DNA from: Paraburkholderia sp. FT54
Lineage (GTDB): Bacteria > Pseudomonadota > Gammaproteobacteria > Burkholderiales > Burkholderiaceae
Reading direction: 5' to 3'
Assembly (NCBI RefSeq): GCF_031585635.1
Contig: NZ_CP134197.1
Location: 806,001 to 870,000 of the forward strand
Length of the DNA: 64,000 nt
Under the pieces are notes generated by a model, which saw nothing but the letters and a program-made list of their open reading frames with translations, searched no databases and was not told where the DNA came from. The number at the start of each line of letters is the position of its first letter. Positions within the stretch are counted from its first letter, which is position 1. A program made the position numbers and the translations under genes. This document shows, piece after piece, positions 1 to 9,545 of the stretch.

Positions 1-1
1 C

Positions 2-1051
2 GCGGCGATTCCTCTGAGCCCGCCGGGCCACCCTCCGATGGCCATCCTGTCCTTGTACAGCGCATTTCCGGGAGGATATGCGGCAGCAGACCAGATGACT
101 TTTATCGCGCAGCTGCAAACCCTCCTCGGGTTCGCCATTGCTCGTATCGAGAATAGCGAAGGACATACCGTCACGGTGCCGCATGCGATCCGGCAGCATT
201 GGGCGGCGCTGCTCAGATCGGACGCGTTGCAAATGCACTACCAGCCGCTGCTGGATCTCAGGACCGGTCAGGTGACCAAAGTCGAGGCGCTGGCCCGCCT
301 GCGGGACGGCGATCGGCTGCTGATGCCTGGAGAGTTTTTTCCGGCGCTGTCCTCGGACGATTTCCTGGAGCTCTACGTCCGGGGACTCGGGCAAGCGCTG
401 GCCCAGAGAAATCGCTGGCTGCAAGGCGGCGTTGACTTGACCGTGTCCGTCAATCTGCCGCCCAGTGCGATGAGCGACATCCGCTATTTCGAAGCCACCC
501 GGCAGGCCTTGACAGAACACGGCTGCGCCCCGCACCTGCTGGTCCTGGAAATTCTGGAAACGGGTGCACTTCCGTCCGGTGTGGACGTGTCCCGCGAACT
601 GGCGAAATTCAAGGCGCTTGGCGTCAGCCTCGCCGAAGACGATCTAGGCTCAGGGCACAGTAGCCTGAACCGTTTGCGAAAGCTGCCATTCGACTGGGTC
701 AAGATTGACCGGGGTATCGTGAGCCACGTCGACCAGGACCCTTCCAATGTGCTGCATTTCATCTACCATCTGACCCGGCTCGGCCATTCGTTGGGCAAAT
801 CCGTGATCGTGGAGGGAGTCGAGGGCGCGGAGCTACTCGAAGCCATCGTGATTCTCGGCGCCGACGCCGCTCAGGGTTATGGGATCGCCCGTCCGATGCC
901 GGCGCAACAGATGATTGCGTGGCTAGGCAACCAGCGCGGTTTGCCAGATCCGCAAAATCCGAAAAGCCCCTTGGGGAAACTAGCGTTGCTGATGATCAGG
1001 GAAGAATGCCTGCATCCTTCTGTTCAAACCGCGTCCGCCAGCATCGACTGA
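2..1051 (+). CDS. EAL-domain cyclic-di-GMP phosphodiesterase, 5' end cut by window
   Basis: C-terminal part of a signalling protein whose EAL domain would hydrolyse cyclic di-GMP. The frame is open from base 2, so the true start is probably outside; an ATG at 38 is the first inside. The first ~50 residues look like the end of a sensory (GAF-like) domain. The EAL domain follows: the signature appears as VEALARL, then NLPPSAM, LEILETG, EDDLGSG (in place of DDFGTG) and VIVEGVEG, so the acidic metal-binding residues are largely kept. It ends at 1051 and overlaps the convergent SET gene by 28 bp. Catalytic activity is likely but the DDFGTG variant leaves some doubt. Confidence 0.85.
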   Translation, partial: AAIPLSPPGHPPMAILSLYSAFPGGYAAADQMTFIAQLQTLLGFAIARIENSEGHTVTVPHAIRQHWAALLRSDALQMHYQPLLDLRTGQVTKVEALARLRDGDRLLMPGEFFPALSSDDFLELYVRGLGQALAQRNRWLQGGVDLTVSVNLPPSAMSDIRYFEATRQALTEHGCAPHLLVLEILETGALPSGVDVSRELAKFKALGVSLAEDDLGSGHSSLNRLRKLPFDWVKIDRGIVSHVDQDPSNVLHFIYHLTRLGHSLGKSVIVEGVEGAELLEAIVILGADAAQGYGIARPMPAQQMIAWLGNQRGLPDPQNPKSPLGKLALLMIREECLHPSVQTASASID

Positions 1052-1464
1052 CGACACTCCGCGGCAGCACACCGGCACGCGTATTGGGCGCGGACCTCTT
1101 CATCTGAAGGTTCGTCAATGGCCAGCAGATACTCAATGAACAGTTCTTCGCCCGGCTCGATGGCGCGCAGTGTGTGAATGTAAATGCGATCACCGTCTTC
1201 GATGGTCTCGCAGTTAGGCGCGCACGCGTGATTCAGCCACCGCGCGCTGTTGCCGCCGCGGCTGCCATCAATGACGCGTCCGTCCGACAGGCCGAAGAGA
1301 AACGTATGTCCCGCGACGCCTTCCCGCCGATGCCGGCGAACGGCATCACGCCACGCCGTGATTTCGCCCTTGTACTCGAGCACACGGTCGCCCGCCGCGA
1401 GCGCGCGCATGGCGAACACGCCTTTTCCATGAACTGAAGACCGCCGAACGATCACGCGCCGCAT
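1024..1464 (-). CDS. SET-domain protein-lysine methyltransferase
   Basis: Small (146 aa) bacterial SET-domain protein that probably transfers a methyl group from S-adenosylmethionine to a protein lysine; the target is unknown. It starts RRVIVRRSSVHGKGVFA, typical for the N-SET strand, and carries NHACAPNCE (the NHSCxPN pseudoknot motif) and GEELFIEY (the GEELxxDY motif). A Cys cluster CRCAAAECR after the SET core resembles a post-SET zinc site. I chose the ATG at 1464 because AAAGGA precedes it at good spacing; the frame stays open further upstream but without family similarity. Convergent and overlapping with the EAL gene. Confidence 0.88.
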   Translation of the reverse strand: MRRVIVRRSSVHGKGVFAMRALAAGDRVLEYKGEITAWRDAVRRHRREGVAGHTFLFGLSDGRVIDGSRGGNSARWLNHACAPNCETIEDGDRIYIHTLRAIEPGEELFIEYLLAIDEPSDEEVRAQYACRCAAAECRQSMLADAV

Positions 1465-1982
1465 AGTGTTTCCTTTACCGAGGTAAGCGCCAGTATATGG
1501 GCGGCCAATTTTCGCATCCACTTCGACGTGAGGGGTGTGTCGTCCGCCTGAACCGTTCCGCCGCGCACGACGGCTTGAGCTAGCCTCAGGGATGTCCTGG
1601 ATGGCCTTGAACCGGCCCAATTTGCGCATCGTCATCGATCGCTATCCGTTCGGTCGCGGCCATCAAAGCCTCCCGTGCCGGACCGCCGGCGGCCGGCCAG
1701 CTCCCCCGCGAAAAAGCGGACATTTGAACTTGGCGGAGACCACGCCAAAAATTCGCCGCCACGATTATGTCAAATTGACACCAAAACAAACAGCGTTCCA
1801 GCCCTGCGACAGAGTCCTTCCCTCTCGCCGCTGGCCGACGCAAACCCGTAGTTTCCAACTAACGCCTTGCGCGATCGCCTTGCGGGACTACATTTAACAA
1901 GTATCCGCCCAGATCATGTGGCGTGGCACAGGCGGCGAATCGCGGAGCGTGTCTGCCGCGGCGACAAAAAAGGAGCGACCAA
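1465..1982. other. intergenic region, no gene seen
   Basis: 518 bp between the divergent SET and ferritin-like genes. Open frames here have no recognisable similarity. It must hold both promoters, but I could not pick out convincing -35/-10 boxes. Confidence 0.5.
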
Positions 1983-2456
1983 ATGGCAGAGATAGACAAG
2001 GAAGACGTCGTTGCGGTGCTGAACCGGATTCTCGAATCCGAGTTGGCCGGCGTCGTTCGATATACGCACTACTCGTTTCTTGTTTTCGGCTTCGGACGCA
2101 TTCCGATCAGGTCCTGGCTGCGCGAGCAGGCCGACGAATCGCTGTTGCACGCACAGCAGGTCGGCGAGTGGATCACCACATTGGGCGCTTATCCGTCGCT
2201 TGCGATCGGGCCCCTCCTCGACTCCCACACATTCGACATCGCGTCGATCCTCCGCGAATCGCTGCAAGCCGAGAACCTCGCGCTGGCGCTTTATCGCGAA
2301 CTGCTCGCGCTGGTCGAGGACCGCTCCGTTGCACTCGAAGAGTTCGCCCGTCAGATGATTCATGTCGAAGAGATGCACGCGGGCGAAGTCGACAAGATGC
2401 TGCGCCGCCCTGGAGAAATGACGACGTCGGCTGAACGCCAGACGGGTCAACCCTGA
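1983..2456 (+). CDS. ferritin-like / bacterioferritin-family protein
   Basis: 157-aa four-helix-bundle protein of the ferritin-like superfamily, probably binding a di-iron centre for iron storage or peroxide protection in the cytoplasm. Helix ligands are visible as ESELAGVVRYTHY (first Glu), EQADESLLHAQQ (ExxH), a Glu in the third helix (ESLQAENLALALYRE) and a second ExxH in HVEEMHAGEV. The ATG at 1983 is preceded by AAGGAG eight bases upstream, which fixes the start; a longer in-frame extension is unlikely. The protein is close in length to bacterioferritins, but no heme-ligand methionine was identified, so it may be a non-heme relative. Confidence 0.85.
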   Translation: MAEIDKEDVVAVLNRILESELAGVVRYTHYSFLVFGFGRIPIRSWLREQADESLLHAQQVGEWITTLGAYPSLAIGPLLDSHTFDIASILRESLQAENLALALYRELLALVEDRSVALEEFARQMIHVEEMHAGEVDKMLRRPGEMTTSAERQTGQP

Positions 2457-2478
2457 TCTAACGGACTATGGTGACATG

Positions 2479-2496
2479 CGCGTGGCGCGCCACGCG
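2479..2496. repeat. 18-bp perfect GC-rich palindrome between convergent genes
   Basis: CGCGTGGCGCGCCACGCG reads the same on both strands. It sits between the ends of the ferritin-like gene (2456) and the BKACE gene (2517). It may form a hairpin that helps termination of both transcripts, but no T-run follows on either strand. Confidence 0.5.
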
Positions 2497-2516
2497 TGGT
2501 GGCGCGCCGCGTCGGC

Positions 2517-3347
2517 CTATCTGGCCGGCAGACCCAGCATTTCACGCGCCTGGGCGGCGCTCGCCACCCGCCGGCCATATTCGTCACACAATGAGGCCAC
2601 CCGCGCAACCAGTTGCGCATTGCTCTTTGCCAGCGTGTCCTTGTCCCAGCGCACGTTGTCTTCCAGACCTGTGCGGCAGTGGCCGCCCATTTCGAGAGTC
2701 CAGTGATTGACCTCCAACTGATGCCGTCCGATACCGGCTGCGGTCCACGTTGCATCCGGCAAGTGCGCCGCGAGTTGTTTGACCTCGAACTCAAGAATCT
2801 CGCGACGCGCGGGCAGCGCGTTTTTTACACCCATCACGAACTGAACGTGCACAGGAGATGTCAGCAGCCCTTGTTGCACGAGGTCCACTGTGCTGTACAA
2901 CATCGCAAGATCAAAGATTTCGATTTCCGGTTTGACCTCGTAGTCGAGCATCATTTGCGCAAGCGCACGCACGAAGTCCGGCGGATTTTCGTAGACGGTA
3001 GTGGGAAAATTGACGGAGCCCGTCGCGAGCGACGCCATATCCGGGCGCAGATCGAGCATCGCGCCGCGTTGCTCGAATGAACGGCCACGACCACCTGTCG
3101 AAAACTGGATGATGATGTCAGGGCAGTGCTTCCGGATGCCCTCCTGGAGAGAGGCGAAACTCGACCGGTCAGAACTGGAGTTCTCCTGTTCGTCACGCAC
3201 GTGCAGATGCACGAGCGATGCTCCGGCTTCGTACGCTTCGTGCGTGCTTTCAATCTGCTCGGAGATCGTGATCGGCACAGCCGGGTTGTCCTTCTTGCGC
3301 GGAACTGAGCCAGTGATGGCAACGGAAATAATGCACGGTTCGCTCAT
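2517..3347 (-). CDS. BKACE-family beta-keto acid cleavage enzyme
   Basis: 276-aa member of the BKACE family (DUF849), TIM-barrel zinc enzymes that condense a beta-keto acid with acetyl-CoA and split it into acetoacetate and a CoA ester; 3-keto-5-aminohexanoate cleavage enzyme is the founding member. The zinc-binding HLHVRD (His47, His49) and the FSTGGRG phosphate-type loop are present, and the N-terminus (IISVAITGS) is typical. The ATG is preceded by GGAG. It is downstream of, and on the same strand as, the guanidine operon, but a 252-bp gap separates them, so co-transcription is uncertain. The natural substrate cannot be read from sequence alone. Confidence 0.9.
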   Translation of the reverse strand: MSEPCIISVAITGSVPRKKDNPAVPITISEQIESTHEAYEAGASLVHLHVRDEQENSSSDRSSFASLQEGIRKHCPDIIIQFSTGGRGRSFEQRGAMLDLRPDMASLATGSVNFPTTVYENPPDFVRALAQMMLDYEVKPEIEIFDLAMLYSTVDLVQQGLLTSPVHVQFVMGVKNALPARREILEFEVKQLAAHLPDATWTAAGIGRHQLEVNHWTLEMGGHCRTGLEDNVRWDKDTLAKSNAQLVARVASLCDEYGRRVASAAQAREMLGLPAR

Positions 3348-3599
3348 GGCTCACACTCCAGTTCAAGGTTTCCGTCCCGCCTATATGGCGGCCGATCATG
3401 ACCGCGTGGCCGGCGAAATGCCCGCACACCACGTGCTCCAAGTCTAGTTCAAATCCGCGCGATGGGGACCGCGTACCTTAGAACAGACGGAACGCGAGCA
3501 GCCGGTCGGCTCGCCCGCGCTACCACAACTCATCAGCGTGGGGCCCGTTGAGATGGCATTTGGACAGCAAGAGGTGGCGCACGAGGCCAACCGGAATAG

Positions 3600-6500
3600 T
3601 CAAATACGCTCGATAACCGCAACCCGTTGCCCCGCGCCCACCGGCGAGCCGGGCACCACGTGAATCTCGCCGACGATCCCTGCACACGGCGCGCACACGG
3701 AGATTTCCATTTTCATCGACTCGATAATGAGCAGCACGTCGCCCGCCGCGACTGTTTCGCCGGGCGCCACCCGCACCTGCCAAAGGCTGCCGGCGATCTC
3801 ACTGTCCACCGCCACTTCACCGTCCCGCAGCGGCGCCAGTTCCGCGTTCTCCGTGACGGGTGCCTCGAAACTTTCCTCCGCCGTCCCGGCTTCGCGCCAG
3901 CGCTCCCGCTCGGCCTGAAACGCGGCCTGCTGGCGCGCCCGAAACTGCTCGATGCCAGCGGATTCGCGCGTGAGAAACGCCTGATAGTCGGTAAGCGACA
4001 ACTCGGTCCCTTCAATCCTCAACGGGTAGCGCCCCAGGGGAAAGTTCGCCCGGATGCGCAGCAATTCGTCGGCGGGGACTTCGTAGAAGCGGATCTGGTC
4101 GAAGAAGCGCAACAGGTATGGCCGTCCTGAAAAATCCGCCACTTCGCGATAGCGGTTCCACATCTGCAACGTGCGCCCCACGAACTGATAACCGCCGGGC
4201 CCTTCCATCCCATACACGCATAGATAGGCTCCGCCGATCCCGACCGAGTTCTCCGCCGTCCAGGTGCGCGCGGGGTTGTATTTGGTCGTCACCAGCCGGT
4301 GACGCGGATCTAGCGGCGTGGCGACAGGCGCGCCGAGATACACGTCGCCGAGGCCCATCACGAGGTAGCTGGCATCGAAGACGATCTGCTTGACGGCATC
4401 GATCGAATCGAGGTCGTTGATGCGGCGGATGAACTCGAGATTGCTCGGACACCATGGCGCGTCCTTGCGCACCGTCGTCATGTATTTGTCGATGGCGAGA
4501 CGGCACGCGGGGTCGTCCCACGACAGCGGCAAATGAACGATGCGCGACGGCACGCGCAAATCCCGTTGCAGCAGCACATGCTGCCATGCGCGCTCGACAA
4601 TTCCGAGCAGTTGCGAGAGCGGCAGCCTTTCAGGCTGATAGTGAATCTGCAGCGAGCGGATACCGGGCGTCAGATCGATCACGCCAGGCAGCGCCATCGA
4701 TTCGAATGACTGCATCAGCGCATGGCTCCGGAACCGGAGTACCAGATCGAGTTCCGGCGGCCCGATTTCAAGCAGCAGATGCGTGTCGCCGGAAACACGC
4801 GCGACAAGCCGTTCGCGATCGGTGCCGGTATCGAGGACGATAGGCGACGTGAGTGCCACTTCCTTCGAGAGTGCCGGCTCCCCCTCGAATTCGAGCGTTT
4901 GCAATTCACGCAGACGCTGGCGGGCCGCCTTGCGCGCTTCATCGATCCGCACCGGCACGAAGCGCACCTTGTCGCCGGCCTTCAACTGGCCGATTTGCCA
5001 AAGATCCGCCTCGATGATCGTCACCGGACAAACGAAGCCGCCAAGGCTCGGACCATCGGGTCCAAGAATCACGGGCATGTCGCCAGTGAAATCGACTGCA
5101 CCGACCGCGTATGGGTTGTCGTGAATATTCGACGGATGCAGCCCCGCCTCGCCACCATCCTCGCGCGACCATTCCGGCTTCGGTCCAATCAGACGCACGC
5201 CGGTGCGGCTGGAGTTGAAATGGATTTCCCATTCGGTGTCGAAAAACTGCTCGATATAACGCGAGCTAAAGTACTCCGGCGCGCCGTGCGGACCATAGAT
5301 CACGCGCAGTGTGCGCACGGTTTCCAGCGCGGGAACGTTGGCGAGTACCCTACCCGCGTCTTCATCCAGCAGCGGCTGAAGATGCAGTACATCGCCCGCG
5401 CGCAGCGCTCGACCGCCGTGCCCGCCGAACTGGCCGAGCGTGAAGGTGCTGCGGCTGCCGAGATACACCGCGACGTCGAAGCCGCCGCGCACGCACAGGT
5501 ACGCACGCGCGCCGGCGCCGCGAATCGTGCCGAGCGCGAGCGTCGAACCGGCGGCGACCAACAGGGTCGTGTTCAACGGCTGTTCGACATCGTCAAGCAG
5601 CACGGGAAGATTCGCACCCGTCACGGCGACGACGGCGTCCGTGTTGAAGCGCAACGTCGGCCCACTCATCGTCACTTCGAGTGCGGCAGCGTCGGCATCG
5701 TTGCCGAGAAACCGGTTGCCGAGCCGCAGCGCACGGTCGTCCATGGGACCGGATGGAGGAATGCCGACCGCCCAATAACCGAGGCGGCCCGGATGGTCCT
5801 GCACGGTCGTCTGCATGCCGCCGCTGACGACTTCGACCGTGCTCGCCGAATACTTGAGCCCTTCAAGGCAGCGCGTCCACGGCTCACCCGACGCAAACGG
5901 ATGATCGTCGACGATCTGCCGCAGGTAGTCACGGTTCGTCTCCACGCCATAGATTCGTGTGTTCTTCAATGCGTCGGTGAGCAGGTGGCGCGCCGCCTCG
6001 CGCGTTGACGACCACGCAATCACCTTGGCAAGCATCGGATCGAAATAGGGCGGCACTTCGCAGCCCGCCTCGATCCACGTATCGATGCGCAGCGCTCGGC
6101 CGTCGGCGAGCGGAAACGCGACGTCGGTCAGCAAGCCCGGGCTCGGTTTGAAATCGCGGCCCGGGTCTTCGGCGTAGAGCCGTGCCTGAATCGCATGCCC
6201 CAGCGGCTCCAGACCTGCCGCGAGTTCGTGCAAGGGCGCGAGCGTACCCGCCGCCAGTTCGATCATCCAGCGCACCAGATCCACGCCCCAGACCTGCTCG
6301 GTCACGCCATGTTCGACCTGCAGACGCGTATTCACTTCGAGGAAATAAAACTGCTGCGCGGCGCTGTCGTAGACGAATTCCACCGTGCCGGCCGAGCGGT
6401 ACTCGACTGCTTTCGCGAGTTTCACCGCGGCGTCGCACAAGGCGGCCGCCATGCCTTGCGGCAGATTCGGCGCGGGCGTCTCTTCGAGCACCTTCTGGTT

Positions 6501-7199
6501 GCGCCGCTGCACCGAGCAGTCGCGTACGCCGAGGGCAATCGCATCGCCGAGACCGTCGCCGAAAACCTGCACTTCCAGATGCCGCGCCCGCTCGATGTAC
6601 TTTTCGAGGAACACGCCCGCATCGCTGAAGTTGTTCTGGCCGAGGCGCTTCACCACTTCGAAATGCGCGCTCAGTTCCCCGGCATTCCAGCACACCCGCA
6701 TGCCAATACCGCCGCCGCCCGCCGTGCTTTTCAGCATCACCGGGTAGCCGATCGACGCCGCCGCATCGAGGGCTGCGGGCAAATCGTCGAGCAAGCCCGT
6801 GCCTTCGAGCATCGGCACGCCCTCTTCCGCCGCGATTGCGCGAGCCGTGTGCTTCAGGCCAAAAGCTCGCAATTGTGCGGCCGTCGGTCCGATGAAAGCG
6901 ATGCCTGCTGCTTCGCACGCTTCGCCGAACGCCGCATTCTCCGACAGAAAACCGTAACCGGGATGGATTGCCTGCACGTTTTCGCGGCGGGCGATCGTGA
7001 GGATTTTTTCTGTGTCGAGGTAGGTGGCGGAGGCCGGCCCATCGCCGAGACTGTGCGCGATGGGCGCCTCGCTCACATGAAGGCTCGCACGATCCGCTTC
7101 CGCATAGACGGCGACACCTGTTACATCGAGTTCACGCAGCGTTCTGAGGATGCGGCACGCAATGGCGCCGCGATTGGCGATCAGGATTTTCTCGAACAT
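3600..7199 (-). CDS. guanidine carboxylase (urea carboxylase family)
   Basis: 1199-aa biotin-dependent carboxylase. Domains in order: biotin carboxylase with ATP-grasp (1-450, glycine loop around 161-166), carboxyltransferase halves of the KipA/KipI (AHS2/AHS1) type (about 455-750 and 775-1060), and a biotinyl domain with the biotin lysine K1163 in ESMKMEI. The family carboxylates urea or guanidine. The guanidine-I riboswitch, the two DUF1989 genes directly upstream and the transporter argue for guanidine, giving carboxyguanidine. The carboxyltransferase motif reads AVDFTGD with Asp703; I recall that an Asp rather than Asn near here separates guanidine from urea enzymes, but this needs an alignment. 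Last gene of the operon; no allophanate hydrolase is fused or adjacent. Confidence 0.92.
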   Translation of the reverse strand: MFEKILIANRGAIACRILRTLRELDVTGVAVYAEADRASLHVSEAPIAHSLGDGPASATYLDTEKILTIARRENVQAIHPGYGFLSENAAFGEACEAAGIAFIGPTAAQLRAFGLKHTARAIAAEEGVPMLEGTGLLDDLPAALDAAASIGYPVMLKSTAGGGGIGMRVCWNAGELSAHFEVVKRLGQNNFSDAGVFLEKYIERARHLEVQVFGDGLGDAIALGVRDCSVQRRNQKVLEETPAPNLPQGMAAALCDAAVKLAKAVEYRSAGTVEFVYDSAAQQFYFLEVNTRLQVEHGVTEQVWGVDLVRWMIELAAGTLAPLHELAAGLEPLGHAIQARLYAEDPGRDFKPSPGLLTDVAFPLADGRALRIDTWIEAGCEVPPYFDPMLAKVIAWSSTREAARHLLTDALKNTRIYGVETNRDYLRQIVDDHPFASGEPWTRCLEGLKYSASTVEVVSGGMQTTVQDHPGRLGYWAVGIPPSGPMDDRALRLGNRFLGNDADAAALEVTMSGPTLRFNTDAVVAVTGANLPVLLDDVEQPLNTTLLVAAGSTLALGTIRGAGARAYLCVRGGFDVAVYLGSRSTFTLGQFGGHGGRALRAGDVLHLQPLLDEDAGRVLANVPALETVRTLRVIYGPHGAPEYFSSRYIEQFFDTEWEIHFNSSRTGVRLIGPKPEWSREDGGEAGLHPSNIHDNPYAVGAVDFTGDMPVILGPDGPSLGGFVCPVTIIEADLWQIGQLKAGDKVRFVPVRIDEARKAARQRLRELQTLEFEGEPALSKEVALTSPIVLDTGTDRERLVARVSGDTHLLLEIGPPELDLVLRFRSHALMQSFESMALPGVIDLTPGIRSLQIHYQPERLPLSQLLGIVERAWQHVLLQRDLRVPSRIVHLPLSWDDPACRLAIDKYMTTVRKDAPWCPSNLEFIRRINDLDSIDAVKQIVFDASYLVMGLGDVYLGAPVATPLDPRHRLVTTKYNPARTWTAENSVGIGGAYLCVYGMEGPGGYQFVGRTLQMWNRYREVADFSGRPYLLRFFDQIRFYEVPADELLRIRANFPLGRYPLRIEGTELSLTDYQAFLTRESAGIEQFRARQQAAFQAERERWREAGTAEESFEAPVTENAELAPLRDGEVAVDSEIAGSLWQVRVAPGETVAAGDVLLIIESMKMEISVCAPCAGIVGEIHVVPGSPVGAGQRVAVIERI

Positions 7200-7374
7200 G
7201 AGAGGAGACTGGATTCATGGGCAGGCCGTCCCGCCACGTGGGAATTGCATGCCGCGGTCGTCCGCGGCAGAGGTCCGTGTCAGCGATATGCGTGAGTCAG
7301 TTGTTCGCGCGTGCGAGTGCAGCAACGTCCGGACCGAACCAGCATGACGAAATAAAGCCAGTTGCGGATACGCT

Positions 7375-8016
7375 TCAGTTCCATATCAGGAGCTCAGCGG
7401 GCGTCGGGTTATAGGCATTGCATGGATTGTTCAACTGCGGGCAATTGGAGATCAGCACGATCACATCCATTTGCGCGCGCAATTCGACATACTTGCCCGG
7501 CGCCGAGATGCCGTCTTCGAATGTAAGTCCGCCTTCGGACGTCACCGGCACGTTCATGAAGAAGTTGATGTTCGCGCCGATTTCCTGCTTCGACAGACGT
7601 CCGTCGTGCGCACAGGCGCGCAGGTAGTTGTCGCGGCAGCTGTGCATGTAGCGCTTTTCCAGCGCGTAGCGCACCGTGTTGCTCTCCTGCGCGCAAGCGC
7701 CGCCGAGCGTATCGTGGCGGCCGCAGGTGTCGGCGACGATCGTCAGCATCGGATTGCCAAGATTCGAATACAGCACGGTACCGGTCGTCAGATAGAGATT
7801 CTTCTGCCGACGCAGCGTGCGTTGCGGGTCAAAACGTTCACGCGGATCGGCGAGACTGAAGAACAGCGTATCGACCGCCTGATTGCCTTCCAGATCGAGA
7901 ATGCGCAGCGTCTGCCCCGTTTTCAGTTCATGAAGCCAGGGTTCACCGGCCGCGAGTGTCTCGCGAAAGACTGCGTGTTCTGGGCGTTTGTCACTGACTG
8001 TAAGCGTCGTTTTCAT
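7375..8016 (-). CDS. carboxyguanidine deiminase subunit (DUF1989, UAAP1-like)
   Basis: 213-aa DUF1989 protein of the type formerly called urea carboxylase-associated protein 1. Work on guanidine assimilation showed that such proteins form a heteromeric carboxyguanidine deiminase (CgdAB) that turns carboxyguanidine into allophanate and ammonia. Conserved features visible here are [24 protein letters not shown] and the C-terminal [16 protein letters not shown], the cysteines being likely metal ligands. It lies 15 bp after the sister DUF1989 gene and 175 bp before the carboxylase, so all three are probably one transcript. I did not assign cgdA or cgdB because I cannot fix which paralogue bears which name. 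Confidence 0.88.
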   Translation of the reverse strand: MKTTLTVSDKRPEHAVFRETLAAGEPWLHELKTGQTLRILDLEGNQAVDTLFFSLADPRERFDPQRTLRRQKNLYLTTGTVLYSNLGNPMLTIVADTCGRHDTLGGACAQESNTVRYALEKRYMHSCRDNYLRACAHDGRLSKQEIGANINFFMNVPVTSEGGLTFEDGISAPGKYVELRAQMDVIVLISNCPQLNNPCNAYNPTPAELLIWN

Positions 8017-8031
8017 GATGTCGGGTTCCGC

Positions 8032-8736
8032 TCAGAGAAAGAAACGATCGGTGTTGATAAAACCGCGCACGTTTTCCTCACAGGCGGTTCGGCACAATTC
8101 GGCGACGTCGCGCTCCGCATGGCTCAACGCGAGCTTGACCGGCTTGGGCGCGTATTCCGGATGCGGATCGAGCGGATGCTGGATCGCGGTGAGCACGACG
8201 AGCGTATTCATCGGTGCATACAGGTCGACGTAGTCGCCCGCCTTCGAATTGCCAGGCACGAAATTCAAGGCGCCCGCGTCGGTGACGTCGACACGGCTGA
8301 AGAGATTGAGCGTCATCAGCAGATCGGAGATGCCCAGCCCCCACTTGCCCAATTCGACCAGCAGGTTGTCCGTACCGTTGCGATGGAACGCATTGCGCAG
8401 TTCCTGATAGCGGCCGGTCCCGTACCGTTCATGCACTTCTTCGGCATTCGATACGCCGCCGATGCTGTCGTGCCAGCCGCAGGTATCCGCGACGATTGCT
8501 GCGAGCACGCGGCCCATATCGGAATAAAGGCAGTGACCGGCCGTCAGTTTCGCGGTGTGCTGGCACTTCAGCGTATCGGGAAGATTGAGCCGTTCGCTCT
8601 TCTCGGCTGCATTGATCAACATAACGCTGACGTTCGCGCCGCCGCGCAGGTCGGTAATGCGCAACGATTGGCCGCGTTTGACGATCAACGATGCATGACC
8701 CCCTCCGGGGACGGTTTCTTCAAGTAGCAAATCCAT
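8032..8736 (-). CDS. carboxyguanidine deiminase subunit (DUF1989, UAAP2-like)
   Basis: 234-aa DUF1989 paralogue, longer than the neighbouring subunit, matching urea carboxylase-associated protein 2. It shares the family core (LRGGANVSVML, VADTCGWHDSIGG) but its C-terminal Pro motif reads IQHPLDPHPEYAPKPV, without the two cysteines of the sister subunit. This asymmetry fits an obligate heteromer in which one subunit holds the main metal site. It is 15 bp upstream of the UAAP1-like gene and 23 bp downstream of the ABC ATPase gene. Function assigned from the family and operon; the split of catalytic roles between the subunits is inference. Confidence 0.88.
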   Translation of the reverse strand: MDLLLEETVPGGGHASLIVKRGQSLRITDLRGGANVSVMLINAAEKSERLNLPDTLKCQHTAKLTAGHCLYSDMGRVLAAIVADTCGWHDSIGGVSNAEEVHERYGTGRYQELRNAFHRNGTDNLLVELGKWGLGISDLLMTLNLFSRVDVTDAGALNFVPGNSKAGDYVDLYAPMNTLVVLTAIQHPLDPHPEYAPKPVKLALSHAERDVAELCRTACEENVRGFINTDRFFL

Positions 8737-8759
8737 GTTGTCAAGATTCCCATTTAGGC

Positions 8760-9545
8760 TCAGACCGTTTCGACACGCGATGCGCCTTCCACCACGGCTC
8801 GGGCCAGATGGATGGACGACGCGGAGCCGCGGCTGTGGTCGAGCGGAATGTTGTAGGTAATGCGCGCGCCGTAGGCGCCGGGCGCTTGAGGATCGACACG
8901 AACCTTGTCGAATACCAGCACGCGGCTGCCCAGGGTGAAGCCTTCCTTCAGGTCATGCGTGACCATGAAGATCGTCAGCTTCGATTCGCGCCAGAGGCCC
9001 AGCAGCAAGTCGTGCATGTCCTTGCGAATACCGGGATCGAGTGCACCGAATGGCTCATCGAGCAACAACACGCGCGGCTTCGCCATCAGCGCCTGGGCAA
9101 TCGCGAGACGCTGTTGCATGCCGCCCGACAGTTGCTGCGGATACTTATCCAGCGCCGCGCCGAGGCCCACGCGTTCCAGCATCGCCGCGGCTTCGTCGCG
9201 CGCCGCACGCCGCCGTGCACCGAACAGCCGGCCCGTGAACTTCGCGCGCGGCAATTCGAGTCCCAGCATCACATTGCGGACCACACTTAGATGGTCGAAC
9301 ACCGAATAGCGCTGAAATACCACGCCGCGATGCTCATCGGGTTCAGCCGGCAACGGTTCGCCTTCGAGCAGAATCTCGCCGCGCGTCGCGCGCTCCTGGC
9401 CGAGCAACAGCCGCAGGAATGTGGACTTGCCGCAGCCCGAAGCGCCGACCATCGAACAGAACTCGCCTTCTTCGATGCGCAGGTTCAATCGTTCGAGCAC
9501 GACCTGTTCGCCGTATTCCTTCCAGACGTTACGAACTTCGATCAT
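8760..9545 (-). CDS. guanidine-operon ABC transporter, ATP-binding protein
   Basis: 261-aa ATPase of the nitrate/sulfonate/taurine (SsuB/TauB-like) class. Walker A GASGCGKST, signature LSGGMQQRL and Walker B VLLLDEPFGALDP are intact. The start at 9545 (MIEVRNVWKEYG) overlaps the permease stop in an ATGA junction, which implies translational coupling; the frame extends further upstream but only inside the permease gene. With the permease and binding protein it would import the riboswitch ligand, guanidine, across the inner membrane. Such genes are often labelled as urea or nitrate transporters, which the riboswitch contradicts here. Confidence 0.9.
   Translation of the reverse strand: MIEVRNVWKEYGEQVVLERLNLRIEEGEFCSMVGASGCGKSTFLRLLLGQERATRGEILLEGEPLPAEPDEHRGVVFQRYSVFDHLSVVRNVMLGLELPRAKFTGRLFGARRRAARDEAAAMLERVGLGAALDKYPQQLSGGMQQRLAIAQALMAKPRVLLLDEPFGALDPGIRKDMHDLLLGLWRESKLTIFMVTHDLKEGFTLGSRVLVFDKVRVDPQAPGAYGARITYNIPLDHSRGSASSIHLARAVVEGASRVETV

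Noticed and set aside
4722..6008. 428-residue plus-strand frame opposite the carboxylase
   Set aside because: High-GC antisense shadow. No motifs or ribosome site, while the minus strand is a complete enzyme.
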